64,000 nucleotides of DNA, from positions 496,001-560,000 of the forward strand of contig CP060294.1 of NCBI GenBank assembly GCA_014302835.1, given 5' to 3'. This document shows positions 18,708 to 27,936 of this stretch, piece by piece. A program made the translations under genes and the position numbers. The notes beneath the pieces are model-generated. The model was not told where the DNA came from. It did no database searches and saw only the letters and a list, made by a program, of their open reading frames with translations. Source of the DNA: Pedobacter sp. PAMC26386. GTDB lineage: Bacteria; Bacteroidota; Bacteroidia; Sphingobacteriales; Sphingobacteriaceae. Numbering within the stretch: position 1 is the stretch's first letter; each line of letters starts with the position of its first letter.

Positions 18708-18811
18708 AGGTTGAAATATTCTTTCAAAGATATTTAAAATTCGAGAGAGTCTATTTCTATAACTAAATAAGAATGTCTAAATTGGATTTATCGAATATAA
18801 AATGATCACTT

Positions 18812-19291
18812 ATGGCTAAGACACATCAGTATAAAACAAACCTTGTATGGACAGGGAATAAAGGTTCAGGGACTATGGATTACAGGTCATATGATAGAGA
18901 ATTTACTATTTCTATAGCTCAGAAAGCAGATATATTGGGCTCATCTGATTCAGCTTTCCTGGGGGATAAAACAAAACACAATCCGGAAGATATGCTGGTC
19001 TCCTCTCTATCATCATGTCATATGCTCTGGTATCTTCATTTATGTTCAGAGAATGATATTATTGTCATGGATTATACGGATGAGGCTATAGGCATAATGA
19101 CCGAGAATGCAGATGGAAGTGGTCAGTTTACAGAAGTTACCCTGCAGCCGGTAGTGGTGATTATAGATGAAGCAAAACATGAAAAAGCATTAAGCTTACA
19201 TGCAGAGGCGCGTAAAATGTGTTTTATTGCCAATTCCTGTAATTTTCCAATTAAACATGCTGCTACTTGTATTGTAGAACCTAAACGTTAA
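18812..19291 (+). CDS. OsmC/Ohr-family peroxiredoxin-like protein
   Basis: A 159-residue OsmC-fold protein, normal length. The family segment DKTKHNPEDMLVSSLSSCHMLWYLHLC carries the first reactive cysteine in SSCHM, and the second is expected in ARKMCFIANSCNFPI. OsmC proteins reduce organic hydroperoxides in the cytoplasm. The gene is 40 bases upstream of an M28 peptidase gene on the same strand and could share its transcript. Confidence 0.9.
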   Translation: MAKTHQYKTNLVWTGNKGSGTMDYRSYDREFTISIAQKADILGSSDSAFLGDKTKHNPEDMLVSSLSSCHMLWYLHLCSENDIIVMDYTDEAIGIMTENADGSGQFTEVTLQPVVVIIDEAKHEKALSLHAEARKMCFIANSCNFPIKHAATCIVEPKR

Positions 19292-19331
19292 ATATCCTTT
19301 GTTTATTTATCTAAAAACCTAAATAACACTA

Positions 19332-20714
19332 ATGAAACTAAAGCTAATTCTTTCTGTTTTCCTATTGACCGCAAATCAGCTATATGCTCAGGATGACTCA
19401 TTGACCATCCGTAAAATTTATGATGAAGCCCTGGTTAATGGCAAAAGCTATGAAAACCTTCGTTACCTCTGCAAAAATATTGGTCCGCGTTTAAGTGGAT
19501 CGGATAATGCTCAAAAAGCAGTTGTCTGGAGTAAAAAGCTGATGGAAAGCTATGGATTTGATAAGGTGTATTTGCAGGAAGTAATGGTTCCGCACTGGAT
19601 AAGGGGAGCAAAGGAGATTGCTTTTATCATTGATGGTAAAAACCGTATTCCGGTGCCAATAGCTGCATTAGGTATGAGTGTTGCTACGCCTAAAGAAGGG
19701 CTTACAGCTAACATTATTGAAGTGCAAAGTATTAAAGAAGTTGAGGAATTGGGCGAGAGTAAGATTAAAGGAAAAATTGTTTTCTTTAACCGCCCGTTTG
19801 ATCAAAAGCTGGTGAACACGGGGCATGCTTACGGTGGAGCAGGCGATCAGCGTTTTATAGGACCGTCAACGGCTGCTAAATACGGTGCTGTGGGTGTTAT
19901 TGTTCGCTCGCTTAGCGGAAATCTGGATGATTATCCGCATACAGGTGCCACATTATATACCAAGGATGGGAAAAATATTCCTGCTGCTGCTATATCAACT
20001 AACGCAGCTAACCAGTTGAGTTCGATGCTGAGAATGCGTAAACTGCCACTGGTTAGGTTTTATTTTAAACAGGATTGCCAGATGCTTGCAGATGTATTGT
20101 CTTATAATGTGATCGGTGAATTAACTGGTACTGAACATCCTGGTAAATTTATTACAGTTGGTGGCCATCTTGATTCATGGGATCTGGCCGAAGGTGCTCA
20201 TGATGATGGTACAGGTGTTTTGCAGTCGGCAGAAGTGCTGCGTATTTTCAAAGCTCTGAACTACAAACCAAAAAATTCTGTTCGTGCCGTATTTTTTATG
20301 AACGAAGAGAATGGCCATAATGGAGGGACCAAATATGCTGAACTTGCTGTTCAGAATAAAGAGGAGCATATTGCTGCTATTGAAACGGATGCGGGTGGTT
20401 TTACTCCACGTGGTTTCAACTTCGATGGGGTCTCCAATGACTTCATGCAGAAAGTTAATGGTAAATGGAAGGCTCTTCTTGCCCCTTATGATGTTGACCG
20501 GTTAACTGTCGGTGAGTCGGGTACGGATATTGAACCGATGAAGGAAAAACTTCCCGGAGTTATTCTGATAGGTTTTAAACCTGATTCGCAACGTTATTTT
20601 GATATTCATCATGCGGCAAATGATGTTTTTGAAAATGTAAACAAACGTGAGCTTGAACTAGGTGGCGCGAGTATGGCTGCATTGGTATATCTGATAGATC
20701 AGCATGGTTTTTAA
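19332..20714 (+). CDS. secreted M28-family zinc aminopeptidase
   Basis: A 460-residue protein with a Sec signal ending LYAQ. A PA-like insertion lies near residues 110-240. The peptidase core shows all expected di-zinc ligands: H and D in GGHLDSWDLAEGAHDDGTG, the catalytic and bridging glutamates in NEENGHNGG, an aspartate in ETDAGG, and a C-terminal histidine in IHHAANDVFE. It probably releases N-terminal amino acids from peptides in the periplasm or outside the cell. Gaps of 40 bases upstream and 19 bases downstream suggest an OsmC-M28-DUF1569 operon. Confidence 0.92.
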   Translation: MKLKLILSVFLLTANQLYAQDDSLTIRKIYDEALVNGKSYENLRYLCKNIGPRLSGSDNAQKAVVWSKKLMESYGFDKVYLQEVMVPHWIRGAKEIAFIIDGKNRIPVPIAALGMSVATPKEGLTANIIEVQSIKEVEELGESKIKGKIVFFNRPFDQKLVNTGHAYGGAGDQRFIGPSTAAKYGAVGVIVRSLSGNLDDYPHTGATLYTKDGKNIPAAAISTNAANQLSSMLRMRKLPLVRFYFKQDCQMLADVLSYNVIGELTGTEHPGKFITVGGHLDSWDLAEGAHDDGTGVLQSAEVLRIFKALNYKPKNSVRAVFFMNEENGHNGGTKYAELAVQNKEEHIAAIETDAGGFTPRGFNFDGVSNDFMQKVNGKWKALLAPYDVDRLTVGESGTDIEPMKEKLPGVILIGFKPDSQRYFDIHHAANDVFENVNKRELELGGASMAALVYLIDQHGF

Positions 20715-20733
20715 TCTTAAATAAATATTAAAG

Positions 20734-21198
20734 ATGAAACAGTTAATTGATGTAGCTAACAGGAAAGTTGTAAAGGACTTGTTTCTTGCACTTGATCCTG
20801 CTGCTAAACCTCTTTGGGGGAAAATGACGGCACAACAAATGGTGGAACATCTGATAAGCCAGGTGCAATACACTAACGGCAAAAAGGAGCCTTCTTGCCG
20901 GGTGCCTAAAGAGGAAGCTGAAATGGCGAAACAAGATTATATATATACTGATCTTAAAATACCCCGAAATGTGGTATTGAGTGGGATTCCTGAAATATTC
21001 GTCTACCCGGATTTAACTACTGCTGTAAATCAGCTTATGATAGAGCTGACTGATTTTGACCGGTACTTTGATAAGCCAGGGACTCTGGTTATACATGGTG
21101 GGTTTGGCGCTATGGATTATAATGAATGGCTGATTTGGCATGGCAAGCATTTTACACATCATCTAGAACAGTTTGGGCTAATTGGGGAAAGTATTTAG
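20734..21198 (+). CDS. DUF1569/DinB-like protein
   Basis: A 154-residue DinB-fold protein of the DUF1569 type. It has an N-terminal helix with LWGKMTAQQMVEHL, where histidine is a typical metal ligand, and the C-terminal signature YNEWLIWHGKHFTHHLEQFG with two further histidine positions. These proteins are presumed metal-dependent thiol- or hydrolase-like enzymes of unknown substrate. It is the last gene before a strong hairpin terminator and tRNA-Pro. Confidence 0.82.
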   Translation: MKQLIDVANRKVVKDLFLALDPAAKPLWGKMTAQQMVEHLISQVQYTNGKKEPSCRVPKEEAEMAKQDYIYTDLKIPRNVVLSGIPEIFVYPDLTTAVNQLMIELTDFDRYFDKPGTLVIHGGFGAMDYNEWLIWHGKHFTHHLEQFGLIGESI

Positions 21199-21230
21199 AG
21201 GTTGATTTTTCCAGGACGTGACAAAATAAA

Positions 21231-21266
21231 AAAAAGCCTCTGAATATTTTTATTCAGAGGCTTTTT
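21231..21266. terminator. bidirectional intrinsic terminator
   Basis: The hairpin AGCCTCTGAATA / TATTCAGAGGCT has an A-run before it and a T-run after it, so it can end both the rightward OsmC-M28-DUF1569 transcript and the leftward tRNA-Pro transcript. Confidence 0.85.
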
Positions 21267-21279
21267 AGATGTGTTTGTG

Positions 21280-21353
21280 TCGGGGTGGCAGGATTCGAAC
21301 CTACGACCTCCTGCTCCCAAAGCAGGCGCGATACCGGGCTACGCTACACCCCG
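21280..21353 (-). tRNA. tRNA-Pro(UGG), copy 1
   Basis: The reverse complement folds as a 74-nt cloverleaf: acceptor CGGGGTG/CACCCCG, T-arm with GGTTCGAATCC, and anticodon stem CCTGC/GCAGG around loop TTTGGGA, which reads anticodon TGG (proline). The discriminator is A. The bases after it read CACA, so CCA is not encoded. The sequence is identical over all 74 positions to the second copy at 62481-62554. Confidence 0.97.
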
Positions 21354-21528
21354 AACATGATCAACATTCTAGTTACAAGTAACCTTCGTTGTTGTTGGGA
21401 TTGCAAAAGTACAATAATATATTTGTTATGCAAATATATCAGACCTTTTTATGAATAAAAAAAAACATATATTTTGTTCGTCTAATTTTGTCCTTAGTAA
21501 GTGTTTCATTAGTTGTTTATTACAGTTT

Positions 21529-22566
21529 TTAAAGCGACTTTCTTAAAGTAACTTTAAAGGGTATCCGGATGTGTTCAACCGAATTATTCAGTAATAATTC
21601 TGCAGCTTTTTCTCCCATCATCTTAAAATCGGTTGAAATTGTAGTGATTCCGTCCAGAATAATCTTCTTGATTGGGGTCTCATTGTAGCTAATTATGCCA
21701 ATATCTTTTCCTATTTTGAAACTTCCCTCAATAATTTTCTCAATTAAAATAATCAGATCGTCTTCCGCAAGATTTATGTAAACAGAACCAGGTTCAATTT
21801 TATGATGGCCAAGCCCATTAATGATCTCATTCTTATAGGCATACTTTTGGCAGAAGTGGAGGAAGCCTAACATGATTTTCTTTGAATAATAAGTGTTTTG
21901 AGGGAAAATCAGCCTTAACGTATGATATCTGGATAGCCTATCAGTCAACTGTTCAAGTGCAGAAAAGATATCTTCTTCAAAATTTTCATAGACTGCCCCA
22001 AATTCACCTGTTATTCCTTCAGTAAGTTTGTCCATTAAAATCAGTTTTTCTTTGGCTATCGTATTGATTAGTTTATAGCCCAGTTCCTTATTCTCATAAA
22101 AATGGGGGATAATGACACATTTAGCATAGTGATCAATCTTCTCCATAAGTAATTTCTTAAAAACATTAAAATCATTGTTGTAGATATAGAAATCAATGGC
22201 GGCCTCACTTCCCAGGGTTGCGGCGAAAGCATCATAAATGATCTTCTTATGGATACTTAGTTTATTAAAAAGCAGTAATACTTTCAGGGGTCTCTGGAAC
22301 TGTGTATGGACAATAAAGAAGCCTTTACCAGCAACAGATTGTACTAATCCCATTCGTTTTAATTCATTATAAGCACGTTCAATCGTACTTCTGGCTGTTT
22401 CTAAAACATAACTCAGCTCATTGATGGAAGGAAGTACATCGTTATTTTTGATCTGTCCGGATTGAATTCCCTGAAGTATTGAATTGATTAGCTGCAAATA
22501 CTTCGGTGTAATGGAGTACGCATCAATCCTTGCAATTTTAAGGATTTTGTTCATGTTTAATGACAA
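21529..22566 (-). CDS. GntR-family regulator with LacI-type sensor domain
   Basis: A 345-residue regulator. An N-terminal GntR winged helix (residues 17-80: LINSILQGIQSGQIKNNDVLPSINELSY...RSTIERAYNELKRMGLV) is joined to a periplasmic-binding-protein-like effector domain (about 95-345), as in the Bacteroidota GntR regulators of carbohydrate genes. It is divergent from a tiny lipoprotein gene and a TonB-dependent receptor. A perfect palindrome at 22741-22754 in the intervening region is a candidate operator. The effector is probably a sugar, by family habit only. Confidence 0.9.
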   Translation of the reverse strand: MSLNMNKILKIARIDAYSITPKYLQLINSILQGIQSGQIKNNDVLPSINELSYVLETARSTIERAYNELKRMGLVQSVAGKGFFIVHTQFQRPLKVLLLFNKLSIHKKIIYDAFAATLGSEAAIDFYIYNNDFNVFKKLLMEKIDHYAKCVIIPHFYENKELGYKLINTIAKEKLILMDKLTEGITGEFGAVYENFEEDIFSALEQLTDRLSRYHTLRLIFPQNTYYSKKIMLGFLHFCQKYAYKNEIINGLGHHKIEPGSVYINLAEDDLIILIEKIIEGSFKIGKDIGIISYNETPIKKIILDGITTISTDFKMMGEKAAELLLNNSVEHIRIPFKVTLRKSL

Positions 22567-22740
22567 TTCTTTAGACTAATAAATCTACAGAAATAGAATT
22601 CGACTCAGAAATTTAGAAAATAATTTTGCTTTTGTGAGATGGATGAATCCCTTCGGTTATATAATTTACACCTGCTCTTTCTCTACTATGATCACCTGGA
22701 AATATAGGCCAGAGATTAATCCTTTAGGCAGGATCTATGT

Positions 22741-22754
22741 CTATATCGATATAG
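22741..22754. promoter_or_regulatory. 14-bp perfect palindrome, candidate operator
   Basis: CTATATCGATATAG is its own reverse complement. It sits 40 bases before the small lipoprotein ATG and 175 bases upstream of the divergent GntR gene, a position that suits an operator for that regulator. The assignment to GntR is inference. Confidence 0.4.
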
Positions 22755-22794
22755 GTTATAAAATTAAAAAGGTTAAAAACTAAAACACACAGTA

Positions 22795-22923
22795 ATGAAA
22801 ACATTCAGAAATTTAATGCTACTACTCGTAGTTACATCGTTATTTAGTTCTTGTATTGTTCAGGATCGTGGTGAATACAGGTATCACAGACATTATCACG
22901 GAGGGTACTGGAGAGGATATTAA
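22795..22923 (+). CDS. 42-residue small lipoprotein
   Basis: This short ORF is not a shadow of a larger gene. It encodes a complete lipoprotein signal (KTFRNLMLLLVVTSLFSSC) with lipobox LFSSC and cysteine at residue 20, followed by only 22 residues rich in Tyr, His, Arg and Gly (YRYHRHYHGGYWRGY). The mature peptide would be membrane-anchored, cationic and possibly metal-binding. It lies between a candidate operator and a very strong hairpin, so it forms a self-contained transcription unit. Function is unknown. Confidence 0.65.
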   Translation: MKTFRNLMLLLVVTSLFSSCIVQDRGEYRYHRHYHGGYWRGY

Positions 22924-22971
22924 AACATAGCATTTTAGCCACTTCCTCTTAGAGGGAGGCTGATTGAGTTG

Positions 22972-23049
22972 AAAAAAAGAACGTAGATATAGTAGTCTTT
23001 ATAGCCCTTGAGAGGGGAATAAAGACTACTATATCTACGTTCTTTTTTT
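22972..23049. terminator. 31-bp perfect inverted repeat with 16-base loop
   Basis: The left arm 22972-23002 and right arm 23019-23049 are perfectly complementary (AAAAAAAGAACGTAG... / ...CTACGTTCTTTTTTT), and the loop itself contains CCCT...AGGG. The right arm ends in a long T-run, so it can act as an intrinsic terminator for the small lipoprotein gene in the + direction, and for leftward transcription too. Such an unusually long exact stem, 65 bases before the start of a TonB-dependent receptor gene, may have a further role. Confidence 0.75.
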
Positions 23050-23114
23050 TTATTTTAAACTATGCTGTAACCTTTTATCAGATGCGTCATCTTAAAGACA
23101 TATCCTTTAATAAG

Positions 23115-25574
23115 ATGAAATCACTAACCACCAGTATTTTGGCTTGCATGATAAGCCTTCTTACATTTTTTACAACAAACGCACAGACTAGCAATGGCGA
23201 AGGTAAACTTAGCGGCAAAGTTCTCGATGAGAAACATATTAATCAATCTTATGTATCAGTAAGTTTACTGGCCGCTAAAGACTCTACCCTGATCAAGGGA
23301 TCTATTACAGATGATAACGGAAGTTATTCTTTTGAACGTTTGCCAGAAGGAAAATACCTGGTCGCCTTTAATATGATGGGTTACACAAGAGTCTTTAAAG
23401 GACCTTATGCAATCAATGCAACACGTAAAACCTATAACATAGACAACGTTGAACTAGCACCTACCTCTAAACAATTAAATAGTGTCAACATCGTGGCCCG
23501 TAAACCTTTGGTTGAAAGACAGATTGATAAAACAGTCCTGAATGTAGAAAACAGTGTTTTAGCAGCAGGGAATACGGCATTGGAGATCCTGGAAAAAGCT
23601 CCGGGCGTAAGTGTTGATAAGGATGGAAATGTGAGTCTCAGAGGGAAAACTGGAGTAACAGTTATGCTTGATGGTAAACCTACTTACCTTTCAAGTGAGC
23701 AGCTGGCTAACCTGTTACGTTCCACAGAAGGAAACGCGATACAGTCCATAGAATTGATTACCAATCCTTCTGCTAAATATGATGCTGCCGGTAATTCAGG
23801 AATTATCAATATTAAATTAAAGAAAAACCGCAACTACGGTACTAACGGTTCAGTAACTGCAGGAGCTGGATACGGTAGGTATTATAAAGCAAATGGTGGA
23901 TTTTCACTCAATCACAGAGAGAAAAAATTCAATGCCTTTGGTGAATTTAACTATGGTAAAAATAAAAGATTCCATGATCTGAATATTGACCGTGTAAACA
24001 ATACAACCACGGATCAGACTTTTTTCAGACAGACAAGTACCCAGGTAGGACTCAGAGATAATTATAATTATAAAACAGGGATTGATTATTTTATCAATGA
24101 TAAAAATACAATAGGTTTTGCCGTGAACGGCTATAGAGCTTCCGGAAACAATAATGATACGAAGGTTTTAACACTGATAGGAAGTCAGCCATTGAAGACA
24201 GACTCTTCAGTTCTCGCCTATAATCCAAGTCAATACAAATATACAGGTATTACGTATAACATGAATTATAAAGGTACTATTGATACCACAGGTCAGGAGA
24301 TTTCGGCCGATGCCGACTATTCAAGGTATCGAGGATTTCAGAATAATGAATACGATAATACTTATCTGGACGCTAAAGGGCAGCCTTCTAAAGCACCCTA
24401 TATATTTAGAAACAGGACGCCATCCTTAGTGAAGATATTGGCCGCTAAGGTGGATTACACTTTGCCTATTAATAAAAAAACGAAGTTGGAAACTGGGCTG
24501 AAAAGTAGTAAAGTCAATACAGATAATGTTTCCGATTTTGAGAACTTCCTGAACAATAACTGGCAGAGCGATATACCCCGCAGTGATCATTTTATTTATG
24601 ATGAGAATATAAATGCTGGTTATGTTAATCTGAATCGTGAATTTACTGGTTTAACTGTACAATTGGGATTAAGAGCTGAGCAAACTAATTCCAAAGGGAA
24701 CTCAGTCCCTAGTCAGAAAATTTCTAACCGTCATTATTTTGATCTGTTTCCTAGTGTTTTTGTGAATCGGGTACTTTCAAAAAATCATGAGGTTGGATTC
24801 TCTTACAGCAGAAGAATTGACCGTCCTGATTATGAAGATTTAAATCCATTCATCCACTTTGTTGATTTATATAGCTACAGTGTCGGAAATCCATTTTTGA
24901 ACCCTCAATACACTAATTCTTTCGAAGTTTCCTACTCCTATAAAAAGACAATTAATGCTACTTTGGGCTATAGCCATACGAACAATGCGATTTCAAGGGT
25001 ACTGATTTCTGATACACTGAAAAAAACACTATTTATATCTTCCCAGAATCTAGCAGAGAAGAAATCATATAGTCTGAACATCAATTCACCTTTAACACTG
25101 TTTAAGTGGTGGACTACCAATAATAACCTGACAGTTTTTTACAATGAATTCAGTACGCCTAACCTGTTAGGAATGCCTTATAAAGGAGGTAAAACAGCAT
25201 TCAACTTTAACAGTAACCAAACAATTACCTTGAACGGTACCACTAACTTTGAGTTGTCAGGGTTTTATCGCTCTCCACAGGTTGATGGAACATTGTCAGT
25301 GAAACCAATTTATGGCATTGATTTAGGGGTGAGCAAGTCATTTATGGAGAAAAAACTAAGTATAAAGTTAGCGGCCAATGATGTGTTCAATCTACAAAAG
25401 TTCCGTATTACCAGTGCTTTACCATCTCAGAATTATTCTGTAAATGAAAAAGGGGAGAGCCAGGTTTTTCGTTTAACCTGTAGCTATAGATTTGGTAGTT
25501 CATCGATTAAAGGTGCCCGTCAGCGTTCTAAAGGCTCATCTGAAGAAGAAAATCGTGTTAAATCAGGAGGGTAA
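23115..25574 (+). CDS. TonB-dependent receptor, outer-membrane beta-barrel family
   Basis: An outer-membrane receptor of 819 residues from the chosen start. An in-frame ATG exists at 23082, but a normal signal peptide (KSLTTSILACMISLLTFFTTNAQ) begins only at 23115, so that start is preferred. Domains are a CarboxypepD-reg-like domain, a plug with GVSVDKDGNVSLRGKTGVTVMLDGKP, and a barrel ending CSYRFGSSS with a basic tail. It is a clear paralogue of the receptor at 13350 (for example NYGKNKRFHDLNIDR and RRIDRPDYEDLNPF match in style). No SusD partner. A long hairpin lies just upstream. Confidence 0.9.
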   Translation: MKSLTTSILACMISLLTFFTTNAQTSNGEGKLSGKVLDEKHINQSYVSVSLLAAKDSTLIKGSITDDNGSYSFERLPEGKYLVAFNMMGYTRVFKGPYAINATRKTYNIDNVELAPTSKQLNSVNIVARKPLVERQIDKTVLNVENSVLAAGNTALEILEKAPGVSVDKDGNVSLRGKTGVTVMLDGKPTYLSSEQLANLLRSTEGNAIQSIELITNPSAKYDAAGNSGIINIKLKKNRNYGTNGSVTAGAGYGRYYKANGGFSLNHREKKFNAFGEFNYGKNKRFHDLNIDRVNNTTTDQTFFRQTSTQVGLRDNYNYKTGIDYFINDKNTIGFAVNGYRASGNNNDTKVLTLIGSQPLKTDSSVLAYNPSQYKYTGITYNMNYKGTIDTTGQEISADADYSRYRGFQNNEYDNTYLDAKGQPSKAPYIFRNRTPSLVKILAAKVDYTLPINKKTKLETGLKSSKVNTDNVSDFENFLNNNWQSDIPRSDHFIYDENINAGYVNLNREFTGLTVQLGLRAEQTNSKGNSVPSQKISNRHYFDLFPSVFVNRVLSKNHEVGFSYSRRIDRPDYEDLNPFIHFVDLYSYSVGNPFLNPQYTNSFEVSYSYKKTINATLGYSHTNNAISRVLISDTLKKTLFISSQNLAEKKSYSLNINSPLTLFKWWTTNNNLTVFYNEFSTPNLLGMPYKGGKTAFNFNSNQTITLNGTTNFELSGFYRSPQVDGTLSVKPIYGIDLGVSKSFMEKKLSIKLAANDVFNLQKFRITSALPSQNYSVNEKGESQVFRLTCSYRFGSSSIKGARQRSKGSSEEENRVKSGG

Positions 25575-25595
25575 TTGAGTCTTTTGTCAAATGAA

Positions 25596-26060
25596 TTATA
25601 AAGGTAATCCGATTTCAGCCTTTGCTTGTGAAATGACCAGTGAGCTATGCACATTGCCAACATTTTCAAGCGGGGCGATTTTCTGACGCAGGAAAGCATT
25701 GTAAGCATGCATATCAGGAATGATAATTTTTAACATGAAATCATATTTTCCTGTGATATGATAACACTCCAGTACCTCGCTATAAGAAACGACTGTTTTC
25801 AGAAATGAAGCCAATGCATCTTCACCATGGCAGATCAGTGCAATCTGAGGAAATGCAGTCAGGGATGTGGTTATTTTTTCTCTATCCAGTACAGCGATAT
25901 ATCTTTTAATATAGCCCAATTCCTCCAGTCGTTTTCTACGGTCAAAAATTGGAGAAATTGTTCTGTTCAACTGATGCGCAAGTTCTTTATTAGTTAATCT
26001 TCCATTCTCCTGCAAAAGATTTAATATTCCCAAATCAGTTGGATCTAAATGCGAATTCAT
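25596..26060 (-). CDS. Lrp/AsnC-family transcriptional regulator
   Basis: A feast/famine regulator. The ORF is open to 26114, but the family N-terminus (MNSHLDPTDLGILNLLQENGRLTNKELAHQLNRT) starts at 26060, giving 154 residues, the usual length. The helix-turn-helix covers residues 7-55 and a RAM/ligand domain covers 70-150 (YHITGKYDFMLKIIIPDMHAYNAFL). It probably responds to an amino acid and is transcribed separately, convergent with the receptor gene (21-base gap). Confidence 0.9.
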   Translation of the reverse strand: MNSHLDPTDLGILNLLQENGRLTNKELAHQLNRTISPIFDRRKRLEELGYIKRYIAVLDREKITTSLTAFPQIALICHGEDALASFLKTVVSYSEVLECYHITGKYDFMLKIIIPDMHAYNAFLRQKIAPLENVGNVHSSLVISQAKAEIGLPL

Positions 26061-26319
26061 ATATAGAATTATTTGGCTTAGTGTCGGTTTATAAGCAGGT
26101 TGGTGCTTAGCCAAATATAGCGTATTTCAGGTATGAAAGAGGAATAGCAAATGAAAAAATACGGGTAGTATGTGTCTCTATCTGGGATTATAGGCTGATA
26201 AAACGATTTTAAATACTTTAAACTTCCCCTCTGGCAAATGATTTAGCGACCAGAATTTTTCTGCAATATGCGTTTGCAACTCGCTTAAAGTATTTATACC
26301 TAACCAAGGTAAGTTTGTT

Positions 26320-27699
26320 TTATATCCTGAAGTTCATGGACAACGTAATTCTGTTTTCCTGTTTTCTTAAATCGGGTTTCCAGGTCGGGTCAATTGGATC
26401 ATTACTGAAACCTGTTTGTGAAGTAGTGCCTCCTGGACCAGCAAAATACGGTACATTGGATTTTCTGAAACCATACTCTAGTCTGAAGGTCATAAAACCA
26501 TTTGGCATATAATCTAAAGTCGTTGTCAGCTGAGTAATCCGAAGATTATTCCCTGCGGCTATAGCACTGTCATAAGTATTCGGTATTACATTGCCCGTAT
26601 TATCCGAAACTGTAGCAGCAGGAGTGAAGGCCAGGTATGCGCCTGGATTAGTTACATAATCTCCTCTTACTGTCCATCCGATCTTATTTTGTGCAAACCA
26701 TAACCGGCTTGATAATGCACTTCCGGTCATGTAATTTTTGCTTGCTTTAACACCATCTCCAGATTGAAAACCATAATGATTGTTTAGACTAAACGCAGCC
26801 TGGGACAGCCCTTTAGCGGTCTTGTTTTGGTAATAACGATAAACAATGCTATTATCATGATGAAATCTTTTTGTTTTTGATAAGGTAGTCGTACCACTTT
26901 TACTATCAGTACCATAGTAGAAGTTTGCTGCTAATTGAATATTATCATTTGGACGATAATAGTTTGAAGACCCTAAACCTGGGTTTTTACTCCAGCTATT
27001 GTAAGTTTGCCATCCATTTAAAACCCAGAGTTCAGTTCTGAAATTTTTAGTAGGGAAATATTGCAGTCTGGCACCTTGAAAATAGAATGGGGTAAAATCA
27101 CATACCATAGAACGCTGATAGCTCCAGTTTTCTTGCAGGACATAACTTTCAAGACCTATGTAAGACATGAATATCCCCATTTCGACATTCAGACCATAAT
27201 TTACATCAAAATGGTAACCTGCTGCTGCCTCCCGGATCAGCTTTAAGTTGCCTGTCCCAGTATTTCGTCCCCTGGTTACTGAGCCATCAGTTTCCTGTAC
27301 AATGTGCAGCATACTCCCTGTTTGCAACCATAATCTTCCAATAATGTTTTTGTAATTACTTTCTATACCAATACTTGCTTGATTGAGGGAGAACTCATTT
27401 GTACGTCCCATAGAAGCAGATATGGTTTGGGTATTATCTTTAGGACGTGCAAAATTATAATTGAAATAGCCATCAACCAATGCTACCCCTGTAAGAATAG
27501 TCTGACCTGATTTGTCTTTTAGGGTGAGCGGGAAATCAGATTGTCTGTTTTGTCCATTGATCCAGGTGAGATCATAATTTTCGAAAGGAATTTTTGCACT
27601 TGCAGAATCCTTTTTCACCTCTTGTGCTCCAGCGTTGGAGCAAACATGCGAAAGTATTAGCAAGCTAAATACTTTACCAATAAATAGTCGTTTTTTCAT
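26320..27699 (-). CDS. outer-membrane beta-barrel (porin-like) protein
   Basis: A 459-residue protein with a Sec signal ending NAGAQ. It is built of amphipathic beta-strands throughout, with typical porin turns, and ends with LSMNFRI, a C-terminal aromatic/basic strand as in outer-membrane barrels. It resembles the Bacteroidota outer-membrane beta-barrel proteins annotated as OmpL/BBP2-like porins. It lies on the same strand downstream of a SusC-SusD pair after 237 bases, so it could be a later gene of that locus. Confidence 0.75.
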   Translation of the reverse strand: MKKRLFIGKVFSLLILSHVCSNAGAQEVKKDSASAKIPFENYDLTWINGQNRQSDFPLTLKDKSGQTILTGVALVDGYFNYNFARPKDNTQTISASMGRTNEFSLNQASIGIESNYKNIIGRLWLQTGSMLHIVQETDGSVTRGRNTGTGNLKLIREAAAGYHFDVNYGLNVEMGIFMSYIGLESYVLQENWSYQRSMVCDFTPFYFQGARLQYFPTKNFRTELWVLNGWQTYNSWSKNPGLGSSNYYRPNDNIQLAANFYYGTDSKSGTTTLSKTKRFHHDNSIVYRYYQNKTAKGLSQAAFSLNNHYGFQSGDGVKASKNYMTGSALSSRLWFAQNKIGWTVRGDYVTNPGAYLAFTPAATVSDNTGNVIPNTYDSAIAAGNNLRITQLTTTLDYMPNGFMTFRLEYGFRKSNVPYFAGPGGTTSQTGFSNDPIDPTWKPDLRKQENRITLSMNFRI

Positions 27700-27936
27700 T
27701 TTAATTTTTGGTGTGTTGTTTATGCCGTCCGCTGAGACAACAATATGACCAAAAGCTAATTGTGTAATGTAACTCGTTGTTTATTAGTTGTTAATGTTTT
27801 ATTTTTGTGTTGTCTATATAAATTTGGGTAGGTAATACCTTTCCATTTTGGATGGCTCTTTTTCTGAAATAACAGGGTTAGCAATTAACCAGCACATGAT
27901 CGGGCCTTGACAAGATCATGTGCTGAAATTTAAGTT

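Noticed and set aside
23082..23114. Upstream ATG as start of the second TonB-dependent receptor
   Set aside because: It would place 11 charged residues before the signal peptide; the ATG at 23115 gives a normal signal.
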